In this document: piece by piece, positions 1 to 8,725 of the stretch
Layout of the letters: every line of letters starts with the position of its first letter
How positions within the stretch are numbered: position 1 is the stretch's first letter
Source of the DNA: Paracoccaceae bacterium
GTDB taxonomy: Bacteria > Pseudomonadota > Alphaproteobacteria > Rhodobacterales > Rhodobacteraceae
Length of the DNA: 64,000 nucleotides
Reading direction: 5' to 3'
NCBI GenBank assembly: GCA_014762635.1
Contig: JABURR010000017.1
Span: forward strand, 124,001-188,000
Made by a program: the position numbers and the translations under genes
The notes under the pieces: generated by a model
Database searches by the model: none
What the model was told of the DNA's origin: nothing
Seen by the model: the letters and a program-made list of their open reading frames with translations, nothing else

Positions 1-990
1 GTCGAGCCGTTCTGCCAGGGCCGCTGCCTCATGCGGGTCCGCCGTCGCCAGAAGCCGGGCACCGAGATCAGCTTGTCCGATCCGCCCACCCGCATTGACG
101 CGCGGCCCCAGGACGAAGCCGAGGTGATAGGAGGTGGGCGCGGTGTCGAGCCGCGCCACGTCGGAAAGCGCCACGAGGCCGGGACGGCCCCGGTTGGCCA
201 TGACCTTCAGCCCCTGCCGGACGAGGGCGCGGTTCACACCGATCAGCGGTGCCACATCGGCCACGGTGGCCAGTGCCACCAGATCCAGAAAATGCATCAG
301 ATCCGGGCCGGTTTCCCCGGCCTTCCGCATCCGGCGGTTCACCTCAACCAGCAACAGGAAGACGACCGCCGCGGCACAGAGATGTCCGAGGTTACCGGAT
401 TCGTCCTGCCGGTTGGGGTTCACGACCGCCGTGGCCGTGGGAAGCGTCTCGCCACCCAGGTGGTGGTCCAGGACGATTACATCGGCTGCTTTGGCTGCCG
501 CGATGGGGCCGTGGGAAAGGGTTCCGCAATCGACGCAGACGATCAGGTCATGGTCACGTGCCAGTTCCGCCATGGCGGGTTCGTTGGGGCCGTAGCCCTC
601 GTCGATGCGATCCGGCACATAGAGCGTGGCCGTGAGCCCCATGTCGCGCAGCCAGGCAATGAGCAGCGCGGCGGAAGACCCGCCGTCAACGTCGTAATCC
701 GCGAAGATGGCGATGCGCTCACCCTTGCGAACCGCGTGCAGGAACCGCTCTGCCGCTGGCGCCATGTCGCGCAGGGTCATCGGATCGGGCAGCAGGTCGC
801 GCAGGGCGGGGGAGAGGTAGCGCTCGGCCTCGTCGACCGGAACGCCTTGACGCACGAGGGTCGCGCAGACTGGGCGCGGCAGGCGGGTTGCCTGCGCCAT
901 CGCCTCGGCCAAACGGTCTTCTTCTTCGGTGGGGCCCGTCCAGCGCCGGCCGGTCAGCGAGGTCTCGACCCCGAGGAAGGCGCGGGACAT
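1..990 (-). CDS. recJ: Single-stranded-DNA-specific exonuclease RecJ (N-terminal 330 codons; runs off the window)
   Basis: RecJ is a 5'-3' single-strand DNA exonuclease of the DHH phosphoesterase superfamily, used in recombination (RecF pathway), mismatch repair and base excision repair. Reading leftward from the ATG at 990, the frame stays open to base 1. It shows DHH motif I (ADYDVDG near residue 95), a VDCG motif near residue 150 and the DHH motif (VLDHHLGGE near residue 175), where the family binds Mn2+. The C-terminal part lies outside the window. The start lies 3 nt after the glpX stop, so recJ is probably the distal gene of hom-glpX-recJ or glpX-recJ. The frame is clean, with no sign of decay. 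The long rightward open frame over this region is its antisense shadow. Confidence 0.93.
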   Translation of the reverse strand, partial: MSRAFLGVETSLTGRRWTGPTEEEDRLAEAMAQATRLPRPVCATLVRQGVPVDEAERYLSPALRDLLPDPMTLRDMAPAAERFLHAVRKGERIAIFADYDVDGGSSAALLIAWLRDMGLTATLYVPDRIDEGYGPNEPAMAELARDHDLIVCVDCGTLSHGPIAAAKAADVIVLDHHLGGETLPTATAVVNPNRQDESGNLGHLCAAAVVFLLLVEVNRRMRKAGETGPDLMHFLDLVALATVADVAPLIGVNRALVRQGLKVMANRGRPGLVALSDVARLDTAPTSYHLGFVLGPRVNAGGRIGQADLGARLLATADPHEAAALAERLD

Positions 991-993
991 GCC

Positions 994-1959
994 TCAGCGA
1001 ACGGGGTTGCGGTAGATCATCCGGCGGACCGACCCGGTCTTGGAACGCATCAGGATCGTCTCGGTCGTCAGGTAGCCCGGCTCGCGCTTGATGCCCGAGA
1101 CCACGGAGCCGTCCGTCACGCCGGTCGCGGCAAAGATCACGTCGGCGGTCACCATCTCGTCGCGCGAGTAGATCCGGTTAAGGTCCTTGATGCCCGCCTT
1201 GGCGGCGCGGCCTTTCTCGTCCTCGTTGCGGAAGACGAGGCGGCCCCACATTTGCCCGCCCATGCATTTCAGGGCCGAGGCAGCCAGGACACCCTCGGGC
1301 GCACCGCCCTGGCCCATGTACATGTCGATGCCAGTGATCGCGGCTTCGGCGCAGTGGATGACACCGGCCACGTCGCCATCGGTGATGAGGCGGATCGCGG
1401 CACCGGTGGAACGCAATTCGGCGATCATGTCCTCGTGGCGCGGGCGTTCAAGCACGCAGACAGTGATATCGGTGTTTTCGCAGCCGCGCGCCTTGGCCAA
1501 GGCCGCGACACGCTCGGCGGGGGACATCTCGAGGCTGACCACATCCGTTGGGTAGCCCGGGCCGATGGCCAGCTTGTCCATATAGACGTCGGGCGCGTGC
1601 AGCAGGGTGCCGCGCGGGGCCATGGCGATGACGGTCAGGGCGTTCGGCATGTCCTTGGCGGTCAGGGTTGTGCCTTCCAGCGGGTCGAGTGCGATGTCCA
1701 CGTCCGGGCCGGTGCCGTTGCCGACTTCCTCGCCGATATAGAGCATCGGCGCCTCGTCGCGCTCACCTTCGCCGATGACCACGACGCCCTTGATGTCGAG
1801 CAGGTTGAGCTGGTCGCGCATGGCATTCACGGCAGCCTGGTCGGCAGCCTTTTCGTCGCCGCGGCCGATCAGCTTGGCCGAGGCCATCGCTGCCGCTTCC
1901 GAGACGCGCGCCAGGCCCAGCGACAGCATGCGATCGTGAAATTCCACCGAAGAAGCCAT
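994..1959 (-). CDS. glpX: Class II fructose-1,6-bisphosphatase GlpX
   Basis: This cytosolic enzyme hydrolyses fructose 1,6-bisphosphate to fructose 6-phosphate in gluconeogenesis and the Calvin cycle. The 321-residue product has the GlpX length and its metal/phosphate motifs: GEGERDEAP at 63-71 and DPLEGTT at 92-98, both in the Li+-sensitive phosphatase fold. Its start lies 78 nt after the hom stop, and recJ begins 3 nt after its own stop. Linkage of hom, glpX and recJ on one strand is common in Rhodobacterales. The family also shows some sedoheptulose-1,7-bisphosphatase activity, so the exact in vivo substrate range is inferred. Confidence 0.95.
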   Translation of the reverse strand: MASSVEFHDRMLSLGLARVSEAAAMASAKLIGRGDEKAADQAAVNAMRDQLNLLDIKGVVVIGEGERDEAPMLYIGEEVGNGTGPDVDIALDPLEGTTLTAKDMPNALTVIAMAPRGTLLHAPDVYMDKLAIGPGYPTDVVSLEMSPAERVAALAKARGCENTDITVCVLERPRHEDMIAELRSTGAAIRLITDGDVAGVIHCAEAAITGIDMYMGQGGAPEGVLAASALKCMGGQMWGRLVFRNEDEKGRAAKAGIKDLNRIYSRDEMVTADVIFAATGVTDGSVVSGIKREPGYLTTETILMRSKTGSVRRMIYRNPVR

Positions 1960-2037
1960 GTTTCTATCCCGCTATCATGTTTTGTCTACGACAGGACTTA
2001 CCCTGTCCGGTTGTTTCTGAACAGGGCGCAAAGCGCC

Positions 2038-3324
2038 TCAAACGTCCTCGATCCGGATCGAGACCGGTTCGGATGCCAGAACGCCGGTGGCCGCCATTGC
2101 GTCGAGCGCGTCATCAAGCTCGGGCCGGGTCGTCTTGTGGGTGACGATCAGCACCGGCGCCGTGGTTGCCGTGTGGCCGTACTGGCGCATCCGGTCGATG
2201 GAAATGCCCGAGTTCCCAAGCGCCGCCGCGATCTTTGCCAGAGCACCGGGCTCGTCCAGAAGCTCCATGCGGAGGTAATAGGGGGCAGGTGTCACCGACT
2301 GAACCGCCGGAACCGCCACCAGCCCGGCCGCAGATTGGCCGAAGGTATGGACACGGGCGCCGCGCGCCAGGTCGATCACGTCGGACATGACGGCACTGGC
2401 CGTGGGGCCTTCGCCAGCACCGGCGCCGCGCAGCACGATCTGGCCCACGGCATCACCTTCGAGAACCACCATGTTGGTGGCGTTTTCCAATTGCCCGATG
2501 GGGCTGTCGGCCGGGACGAGGCAGGGGGTCATCCGTTGCTCGAGCCCTTCGCCGGTCAGGCGGGCAACGCCAAGCAGCTTGATCCGGTAGCCCATGTCGG
2601 CGGCCTGCTCGATATCCTCGATGCTGATCCGCTCGATTCCTTCAAGCTTGATGCCGTCGAAATCCACCTTGGTGCCGAAGGCGACGGCCGCCAGCAGCGC
2701 CAGCTTGTGCCCGGCGTCGATGCCGCCCACGTCCAGGGTCGGATCGGCCTCGAGGTAGCCAAGCTTGGCGGCCTCTTCGAACACCTCGTCATAGGTCAGA
2801 CCGGCATGCTCCATCCGGGTCAGGATATAGTTGCAGGTGCCGTTCATCACGCCCATGACGCGGGTGATTTCGTTGCCCGCAAGCCCCTCGGTCAGGGCCT
2901 TCACGACCGGAATGCCGCCTGCGACGGCGGCCTCGAAACGGATCACCCGGTCATTGGCCTCGGCGGCCTCGGCAAGCGCTTGGCCGTTGATGGCCAGCAT
3001 CGCCTTGTTGGCAGTGACCACGTCCTTGCCCGCAGCGATGGCAGCCTCGGTCGCGGCTTTCGCCGGGCCGTCCGATCCGCCCATCAGTTCCACCAGCACG
3101 TCCACGTCGTCGCGGCGCGCAAGGACAACCGGGTCGTCCTCCCAGGCGTAGGCATTCACGTCGAAGCCACGATCCTTGTCGCGTGTCCGGGCCGAGACGG
3201 CGGAAATCGTGATCGGGCGTCCGGCGCGGCGCTCGAGCATTTCCGCATGTTTCTCGACGATTTTCACCACACCGGAGCCAACGGTTCCGAGACCGGCGAT
3301 TCCGAGGCGCAGGGGTTCCGACAT
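2038..3324 (-). CDS. hom: Homoserine dehydrogenase
   Basis: The enzyme reduces aspartate semialdehyde to homoserine with NAD(P)H, the branch point to threonine, methionine and isoleucine. I use the ATG at 3324, which has an ACGGAG Shine-Dalgarno upstream. An in-frame extension to 3405 lacks family similarity. The resulting 428 residues open with a Rossmann motif (GLGTVG at 11-16), continue with the homoserine dehydrogenase catalytic domain, and end in an ACT domain (from about residue 345) of the kind that gives threonine feedback inhibition. It is first in the leftward hom-glpX-recJ run and divergent from the small membrane gene at 3456. Confidence 0.95.
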   Translation of the reverse strand: MSEPLRLGIAGLGTVGSGVVKIVEKHAEMLERRAGRPITISAVSARTRDKDRGFDVNAYAWEDDPVVLARRDDVDVLVELMGGSDGPAKAATEAAIAAGKDVVTANKAMLAINGQALAEAAEANDRVIRFEAAVAGGIPVVKALTEGLAGNEITRVMGVMNGTCNYILTRMEHAGLTYDEVFEEAAKLGYLEADPTLDVGGIDAGHKLALLAAVAFGTKVDFDGIKLEGIERISIEDIEQAADMGYRIKLLGVARLTGEGLEQRMTPCLVPADSPIGQLENATNMVVLEGDAVGQIVLRGAGAGEGPTASAVMSDVIDLARGARVHTFGQSAAGLVAVPAVQSVTPAPYYLRMELLDEPGALAKIAAALGNSGISIDRMRQYGHTATTAPVLIVTHKTTRPELDDALDAMAATGVLASEPVSIRIEDV

Positions 3325-3455
3325 GGAGGGCTCCGTTCCGAAAGAATATCGCGGGTCTGTTAGCGGGTTCCGCTTGTGCGTGCAATGTGCAAGGCCTCTC
3401 GCCAATCCTGGGGTTTGCAGCTAGACGAATGTCTGCCCTGATCATGGAGAGACAG

Positions 3456-3932
3456 ATGGCCGAAGAGATCGCAGCACGACTTACACCGACCGCGTTCCGG
3501 CGGGTGTTCGGAGTCGGGATGTTGGCATTGCTGGGGGCCATGCTGCTGTTCTTCGGGTTCGATGGCGAGGACATCGCATTCGGGTGGCGCATCGTGATGA
3601 TCCTGATGGGCGGCGGCGCCCTTGCCGGGGCCGAGATGATGCGCCGGGCGACCGCGAATTCCATCGAACTGACGGACGAGGAATTGCGCGATACGTCTGG
3701 TGTGGTTCTGTGCCGTCTGGACGAAATCGAAAACGTCGACCGCAGCGCGTTCGCCTTCAAGCCTTCGAACGGTTTCGTCGTTGTCCTCAAGTCCCCGGCA
3801 GACATGGCGTGGGCGCCGGGGCTTTGGTGGCGCATGGGCCGGCGGATCGGCATTGGAGGTGTGACCCCTGTAGCGCATGCGAAAGCCATGTGCGAAATTC
3901 TGACCATCAAGCTGTCAGAACGCGCGGAATAG
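3456..3932 (+). CDS. Small two-helix membrane protein of unknown function
   Basis: I do not recognise a named family. The 158-residue product starts at the ATG at 3456, which has GGAG six bases upstream; longer in-frame starts at 3387 and 3429 lack such a site. It has two hydrophobic segments (about residues 16-34 and 43-60) and then a cytosolic C-terminal domain of about 95 residues rich in beta-forming sequence. This resembles a PH-like or bacterial-PH (YdbT/DUF-type) arrangement, but I cannot assign it with confidence. It lies between divergent hom and the downstream glutamate dehydrogenase gene, with 75 nt before the latter. Composition matches its neighbours, so it is probably a real vertically inherited gene. 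Confidence 0.75.
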   Translation: MAEEIAARLTPTAFRRVFGVGMLALLGAMLLFFGFDGEDIAFGWRIVMILMGGGALAGAEMMRRATANSIELTDEELRDTSGVVLCRLDEIENVDRSAFAFKPSNGFVVVLKSPADMAWAPGLWWRMGRRIGIGGVTPVAHAKAMCEILTIKLSERAE

Positions 3933-4007
3933 CCCAAATCGGCTGTTTCAGGTTGCGGTGAAGAGTCCTAGGTTGCCCAAAAAATAAGCAATCAGGGAGA
4001 TTCGTAC

Positions 4008-5438
4008 ATGCTCGCACCCAATGAGCCGACGTTCCGACAATCCGTCGACATGATGTTCAACCGCGCTGTGGCGTTGATGGACCTGTCGCCGGGGCTCGAA
4101 GAAAAAATCCGCGTCTGCAATTCCACCTACACGGTGCGCTTCGGCGTGCGTCTCAGGGGGCATATCCAGACCTTCACCGGGTATCGCTCGGTCCATTCCG
4201 AACACATGGAACCGGTGAAGGGGGGCATCCGCTACTCGCCCGCCGTGAACCAGGACGAGGTCGAGGCGCTGGCCGCGCTGATGTCCTACAAATGCGCGCT
4301 GGTGGAGGCGCCGTTCGGCGGTTCCAAGGGTGGCCTCTGCATCGATCCGCGCCAGTATGAACCCCATGAGCTGGAACTCATCACCCGGCGCTTTGCCTAT
4401 GAGTTGATCAAGCGCGACCTGATCAACCCCTCGCAAAATGTCCCGGCGCCGGACATGGGTACCGGGGAGCGTGAGATGGCCTGGATCGCTGACCAGTACA
4501 AGCGCATGAACACCACCGATATCAACGGGAACGCCTGTGTCACGGGCAAACCGGCCCACGCGGGCGGGATCCAGGGTCGGGTCGAAGCCACCGGGCGCGG
4601 GGTGCAATATGCGCTGCGAGAGTTCTTCCGCTACCCGGAAGATGTCGCGGCGTCGGGCCTGTCCGGCAAGCTGGACGGAAAGCGTGTCGTCGTGCAGGGC
4701 CTTGGAAACGTGGGCTATCATGCGGCCAAGTTCCTCTCGGAGGAAGATGGTGCGCTGATCGTCGGGATCGTGGAGCGCGACGGTGCTCTTGTGGATGATC
4801 GTGGCCTCGACGTCGAAGCCATACGCAACTGGATCGAGCGTCATGGCGGGGTCGCGGGCTACGCGGATGGGACCTACGTCAAGGATGGTGCCACGGTCTT
4901 GGAACATGAGTGCGACATCCTGATCCCGGCGGCACTTGAAGGGGTGATCAACCTTGCGAATGCGGCCCGGATTCAGGCGCCGCTGATCATCGAGGCGGCG
5001 AACGGCCCGATCACCGCCGGCGCCGACGAGATCCTGCGCGACAAGGGTACCGTCATCATCCCTGACATGTACGCCAACGCGGGCGGCGTCACGGTCTCCT
5101 ATTTCGAATGGGTCAAGAACCTCAGCCATATCCGTTTTGGTCGGATGCAGCGCCGCCAGGAGGAAGCACGCCACCAGCTTATCGTCGACGAGCTAGAGCA
5201 GATTTCTGCAGCGATGGGCAGCACCTGGTCGCTATCGTCTGATTTCAAACAGAAATACCTGCGCGGTGCCGATGAGCTGGAACTGGTGCGTTCCGGTCTG
5301 GATGACACCATGCGGTCGGCCTACCAGTCCATGCGCGAGGTCTGGCATGGGCGAGGGGACGTGCCCGATCTGCGTGTCGCCGCCTATCTCGTGGCAATCG
5401 ATCGGGTGGCGAAAAGCTACCAGGCCAAGGGCCTCTAG
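4008..5438 (+). CDS. Glu/Leu/Phe/Val family glutamate dehydrogenase
   Basis: This is an oxidoreductase that interconverts glutamate and 2-oxoglutarate plus ammonia. The 476-residue product has the Glu/Leu/Phe/Val dehydrogenase signature around the catalytic lysine (PFGGSKGGL, K107), a KGGIRYSP substrate-binding segment at 71-78 and a C-terminal Rossmann domain with VQGLGNVG near residue 230. An AGGGAG site lies about 8 nt before the ATG. The gene is monocistronic in appearance: its 3' end overlaps the convergent histidine kinase gene by 4 nt. Specificity for glutamate over branched-chain amino acids is inferred from length and the family usual in this group. Confidence 0.92.
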   Translation: MLAPNEPTFRQSVDMMFNRAVALMDLSPGLEEKIRVCNSTYTVRFGVRLRGHIQTFTGYRSVHSEHMEPVKGGIRYSPAVNQDEVEALAALMSYKCALVEAPFGGSKGGLCIDPRQYEPHELELITRRFAYELIKRDLINPSQNVPAPDMGTGEREMAWIADQYKRMNTTDINGNACVTGKPAHAGGIQGRVEATGRGVQYALREFFRYPEDVAASGLSGKLDGKRVVVQGLGNVGYHAAKFLSEEDGALIVGIVERDGALVDDRGLDVEAIRNWIERHGGVAGYADGTYVKDGATVLEHECDILIPAALEGVINLANAARIQAPLIIEAANGPITAGADEILRDKGTVIIPDMYANAGGVTVSYFEWVKNLSHIRFGRMQRRQEEARHQLIVDELEQISAAMGSTWSLSSDFKQKYLRGADELELVRSGLDDTMRSAYQSMREVWHGRGDVPDLRVAAYLVAIDRVAKSYQAKGL

Positions 5439-6787
5439 GCTTGACCGGACTGGCGGGCGTCATGGCGTCGGCCGGGCACCCGGAAAGTCACGCAAAGACC
5501 ACCCAGGTCGTCAGATCGGTCGAGCAAGATCGACCCGCCATATGCTTCGAGAAGCTCGGCCGTGATGGCCAGGCCGATCCCGGTTCCCTTGGTCGAGGTG
5601 TCGAGCCGTGTGCCGGACTTCAGCACGTCTTCGCGGTGTTCTTCAGGGATGCCGGGGCCATCATCTTCGATCCGGATGGCGAGCATTCCGTTTTCCGTGA
5701 CGATGGAGACGCGGATCGTCGTCTTCGCCCATTTGGTCGCGTTTTCCAGCAGATTGCCCAAGCTTTCCTCCAGATCGTGCGGGTCCATGCTGGCCCGGTA
5801 CCCGGCAAGGTTCTGTATGTCGAAGCTCAGGTGAGCGTTCTCGTGCGAGCGGGACAGCAGCTTCACGATGCGGCCCACCGATGTTTCGATCGACACGCCC
5901 CCCAGCGAATAGGCCGGAACGTTGGCCGCTCTGATCCGGGCGAGTGAGCGCTTTACCTGCCGGTCGATGCGTTCCAGCGCCTCGCGTGCGGCCTCGGTAT
6001 CGACACCTTGCGCAGCGAATTTATCCAGTTCATTGCCTAAGATTGCGGAGGGCGTGCCCAGTCCGTGGGCAAGGTCGGCGGCCCGGCGGCGACCGCGTTC
6101 CACCACGAGCCGGTTCCGTTCCATCAGTTCGTTGATTTCATTGATCAGTGGCGTGACTTCCTCGGGGTATTCAGAGGCCTTCAGCTCCGCGCCACGTTCC
6201 CACCTGTTGAGAACATCGTCGGTCAATCGGCGCAACGGGCGCAGCGCGGTGTTCGTCAACATCATGATGCCACCGATGCAGAGAAATCCGATCGCCACGA
6301 AGGACAACAGCATGGTGATCAGAAGACGTCCGGCCTCGGTCCAGAATCCGCGCAGCGATACGGCCACGGCGGCGGTGGCGGTGCTTCCATCGGGCAGGGG
6401 AACTCTCTGGAAAACACCTCGAAACGGGCCGTCGGGGCCGCTCCCGGTCCAGAATTGAGGCCGCCCTGTGCCAGTGGCCGGCAGTACAAGGCTGTTCTCG
6501 ACCAGTGAGGTTGACTGGATGGTCATGCCGTTTTGCGCCTCCACCTGCCAGTAGAACCCCGAGTAGGCGTTCTTGTATTCCTGACTGCGAAGGAACCGGT
6601 TGGCTCCGCCAAGGCCGTCGCTCCGGACGGCGGACACCAGTTGCGAGTGGCGCAGGAGAAGCGCCTCGTCAAAGAAGAAGAGGTTCTGCTTCTGGATCGT
6701 CAGGTAGAGAAACGTGGCCGTGAAGGCGAGGATGGCGAAGCTCCACATGGCGCCCAGGTTGACTGCACGTGACCGGATGGATCTCAT
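5435..6787 (-). CDS. PhoQ-like sensor histidine kinase
   Basis: This inner-membrane sensor has TM1 at about 13-31, a periplasmic domain of about 120 residues, TM2 at about 155-178, and a HAMP-like linker. The H box carries the phospho-accepting H241 (ADLAHGLGTPS, the PhoQ/DLAHxLxTP type), with N-box residues N345/N349, G1 (DDGPGI) and G2 (GTGIGLA at 401-407). All kinase motifs are present. The start overlaps the stop of the upstream response regulator by 4 nt (6784-6787), so the two are translationally coupled. The periplasmic ligand is unknown. PhoQ-type Mg2+ or peptide sensing is only suggested by the H-box subfamily. Confidence 0.9.
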   Translation of the reverse strand: MRSIRSRAVNLGAMWSFAILAFTATFLYLTIQKQNLFFFDEALLLRHSQLVSAVRSDGLGGANRFLRSQEYKNAYSGFYWQVEAQNGMTIQSTSLVENSLVLPATGTGRPQFWTGSGPDGPFRGVFQRVPLPDGSTATAAVAVSLRGFWTEAGRLLITMLLSFVAIGFLCIGGIMMLTNTALRPLRRLTDDVLNRWERGAELKASEYPEEVTPLINEINELMERNRLVVERGRRRAADLAHGLGTPSAILGNELDKFAAQGVDTEAAREALERIDRQVKRSLARIRAANVPAYSLGGVSIETSVGRIVKLLSRSHENAHLSFDIQNLAGYRASMDPHDLEESLGNLLENATKWAKTTIRVSIVTENGMLAIRIEDDGPGIPEEHREDVLKSGTRLDTSTKGTGIGLAITAELLEAYGGSILLDRSDDLGGLCVTFRVPGRRHDARQSGQA

Positions 6788-7446
6788 TTTTCGGCGACGA
6801 TCATGTAGCCGCGCCCCCGTTCGGACGTGATCACGTCCGGTCCCAGCTTGCGCCGAAGGCGTCCGATGAAGACGGCGATGGTGTTGCTGTCGGGGTCGCT
6901 GTTGTAATCGTAGATATGGTCGACGATCTCGGTGCGCGTTACGTAGCGACCGCTGTTGTGCACCAGGTATCGCAGAACCGCGACCTCCTGGGCGGTTAGT
7001 TTCACCGGAAGGCCATCGACCGTCGCCGTGCCGGTGCGCAGGTCGAAGGAAAACCCGCCTTGGGAAAACACCTCCTGCATGCGCCCCTTGTTGCGCCGGA
7101 TCAGCGCCCGTGCCCGGGCCAGCAGTTCGGACATGTGGAACGGCTTGGAGAGATAGTCATCCGCCCCGGCATCCAGGCCGTCCACGCGTTCGGACCATCC
7201 ATCGCGAGCCGTCAGCAGCAAGACCGGCATGTCCAACCCCTCGGCGCGCCAGGCCTTGAGGACGGAAATTCCGTCCTGTTTGGGAAGGCCGATGTCGAGA
7301 ATGATCAGGTCGTAGGGTTCATTGGCCCCCAGGTGCGCCGCATCTTCCCCGTCATGTGCGAGGTCGACGGCGTATCCTTCGCCCTGAAAGGCGTTCTGAA
7401 TCTGCTTGCACAGAACAAGTTCGTCATCGACAACAAGGACCCTCAT
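6784..7446 (-). CDS. OmpR/PhoP-family response regulator
   Basis: This is a 220-residue DNA-binding response regulator. The receiver domain has acidic residues D7/D8, phospho-acceptor D51 (LIILDIGLP) and K101 (LSKPF). The C-terminal winged helix ends in the typical GRGYMI wing. It is encoded directly before its partner kinase, with a 4-nt overlap. It is divergent from the TadE-like gene at 7726, so the 279-nt gap between them (7447-7725) must hold both promoters; I see no convincing regulator repeat there. It probably acts as a PhoP-like activator of envelope genes. The targets cannot be read from this sequence. Confidence 0.92.
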   Translation of the reverse strand: MRVLVVDDELVLCKQIQNAFQGEGYAVDLAHDGEDAAHLGANEPYDLIILDIGLPKQDGISVLKAWRAEGLDMPVLLLTARDGWSERVDGLDAGADDYLSKPFHMSELLARARALIRRNKGRMQEVFSQGGFSFDLRTGTATVDGLPVKLTAQEVAVLRYLVHNSGRYVTRTEIVDHIYDYNSDPDSNTIAVFIGRLRRKLGPDVITSERGRGYMIVAEK

Positions 7447-7725
7447 CGTGGGGTTCCGTTCGGAAATGGCGCAAAATCTTCCATGTTATTGGCCTATGCG
7501 ACAGGGGTTGAAGGCGTCAATGGGTTTCCGATTGAGAATGGCCCGCGCGTTCGCGATGACGTGAACTGGCATGTTGGTGGCAACGGGCGCCAGACTGATC
7601 ATCCGGCATGATGAACCGAAAATGAATGCTCGGTTACGCAGGCGTTCAACAAGCCTGAGTCTAAGTTGATCGCGAGTGGTCGCATTGCGGCCACATGATT
7701 CGTACTCGTCAGGAGCTTTGGCGCC

Positions 7726-8226
7726 ATGAAAACGGCACTGCCCACGACCAAACGACAGCCTCGGACAAGGCTGCATGCCGCGCTGCGGATTCTTCCGCGC
7801 CGGTTCCGCCGTTCCGAGGATGGCAACGCGACGATCGAACTCGCGCTCTGGTTTCCCTTCGTGATCGCGGCCTTCGCGCTGGCGGCTGATGTGGCGCTGG
7901 TCTTTACTGCATATGCGGCGGCCAATCGCGTGGTGCAGGAGGCCGGTCGTCTCTATTCCGCCGGGATCTACAAGACCAAGGCCCAGGTCGAAAATCACAT
8001 CCTGACGAAGATTCAGCCGATGTCCCCCAACGTGCAGGCGTTCTGCGAAGGGGATCGAGGCTCGGTGATCACGGTGGCGGTCTTCCCGGTCGATGATGTC
8101 GATGGCGCCGGAATCTTCCCTGCACTGAAGCAGGCCACCATCGTCGTCGAGTCGCAGATCTACGTGGAATATTTCCCGGACCCGACTGAAATCGTGGCTG
8201 ACCAGAATCTGGGACCGGATTGCTGA
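7726..8226 (+). CDS. TadE-like pseudopilin-family protein
   Basis: This 166-residue protein is of the TadE/TadG type associated with Flp (tight-adherence) pili. A basic N-terminal stretch of about 32 residues precedes the conserved EDGNATIE motif, which leads into one transmembrane helix (about 40-62); the rest is predicted extracytoplasmic. AGGAG lies 10 nt upstream of the ATG. It is the first of three genes of the same class on this strand, close enough to be one operon. No tadA/B/C, cpaB or rcpA genes lie in the window, so this is a minor-pilin satellite cluster rather than a full Tad locus. Its role as a minor pseudopilin is inferred. Confidence 0.82.
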   Translation: MKTALPTTKRQPRTRLHAALRILPRRFRRSEDGNATIELALWFPFVIAAFALAADVALVFTAYAAANRVVQEAGRLYSAGIYKTKAQVENHILTKIQPMSPNVQAFCEGDRGSVITVAVFPVDDVDGAGIFPALKQATIVVESQIYVEYFPDPTEIVADQNLGPDC

Positions 8227-8261
8227 TGATGACCGCACGCAAATCCCAAGGAGCGCTGAAA

Positions 8262-8699
8262 ATGCCGCTGCAGAAGATGAAATCCGGTCTGTCCCGTTTT
8301 CGCCGTGATACGGACGGAAGCATCACGATCGAAGCGTTGTTCTGGCTGCCGCTGGTCGCCATCTCCTTCGCGATTACCGTTGATCTGTCGATGATGTTCA
8401 ACGCGAACACCCTCGCCATTCGGGTTCTGCAGGATACCAACCGCAGGCTCGCGGCGAACGGCATCTGGACCGAAGCGGATGCCGAGGCCTACGTGATGAG
8501 CCGTATTGCGGCGACGTCGCCCAACGCGCGGGTCACGACACGGGTCGACATGACGTCCGGCCTTACGACGACGATGATCGTCATGCCGACCTCCGACATC
8601 GATCTGTTTGGGCTTGTTGCGCCGCTGGCGCGGTCCGAGATCTTCGTCGTGTCCCAACTTTATATCGAATGCGCAGATCCGGGGGCGGAAACGTGCTGA
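8262..8699 (+). CDS. TadE-like pseudopilin-family protein (second copy)
   Basis: I place the start at 8262 because AAGGAG lies at 8248-8253, 8 nt before that ATG. An in-frame opening at 8220 overlaps the previous gene but lacks a ribosome site. The 145-residue product repeats the plan of its upstream neighbour: a basic head, a DGSITIEALFW motif, one membrane helix at about residues 25-45, and an extracytoplasmic tail ending in cysteines. The two proteins are clearly paralogous in architecture. It is probably co-transcribed with the genes at 7726 and 8726. Confidence 0.82.
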   Translation: MPLQKMKSGLSRFRRDTDGSITIEALFWLPLVAISFAITVDLSMMFNANTLAIRVLQDTNRRLAANGIWTEADAEAYVMSRIAATSPNARVTTRVDMTSGLTTTMIVMPTSDIDLFGLVAPLARSEIFVVSQLYIECADPGAETC

Positions 8700-8725
8700 G
8701 GAAATCTCTCCCAATGGAGGCTTCA

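Noticed and set aside
31-3363. 1110-codon open frame on the + strand
   Set aside because: It runs antisense through recJ, glpX and hom, which carry clear family motifs. It is a GC-rich shadow frame without recognisable domains.
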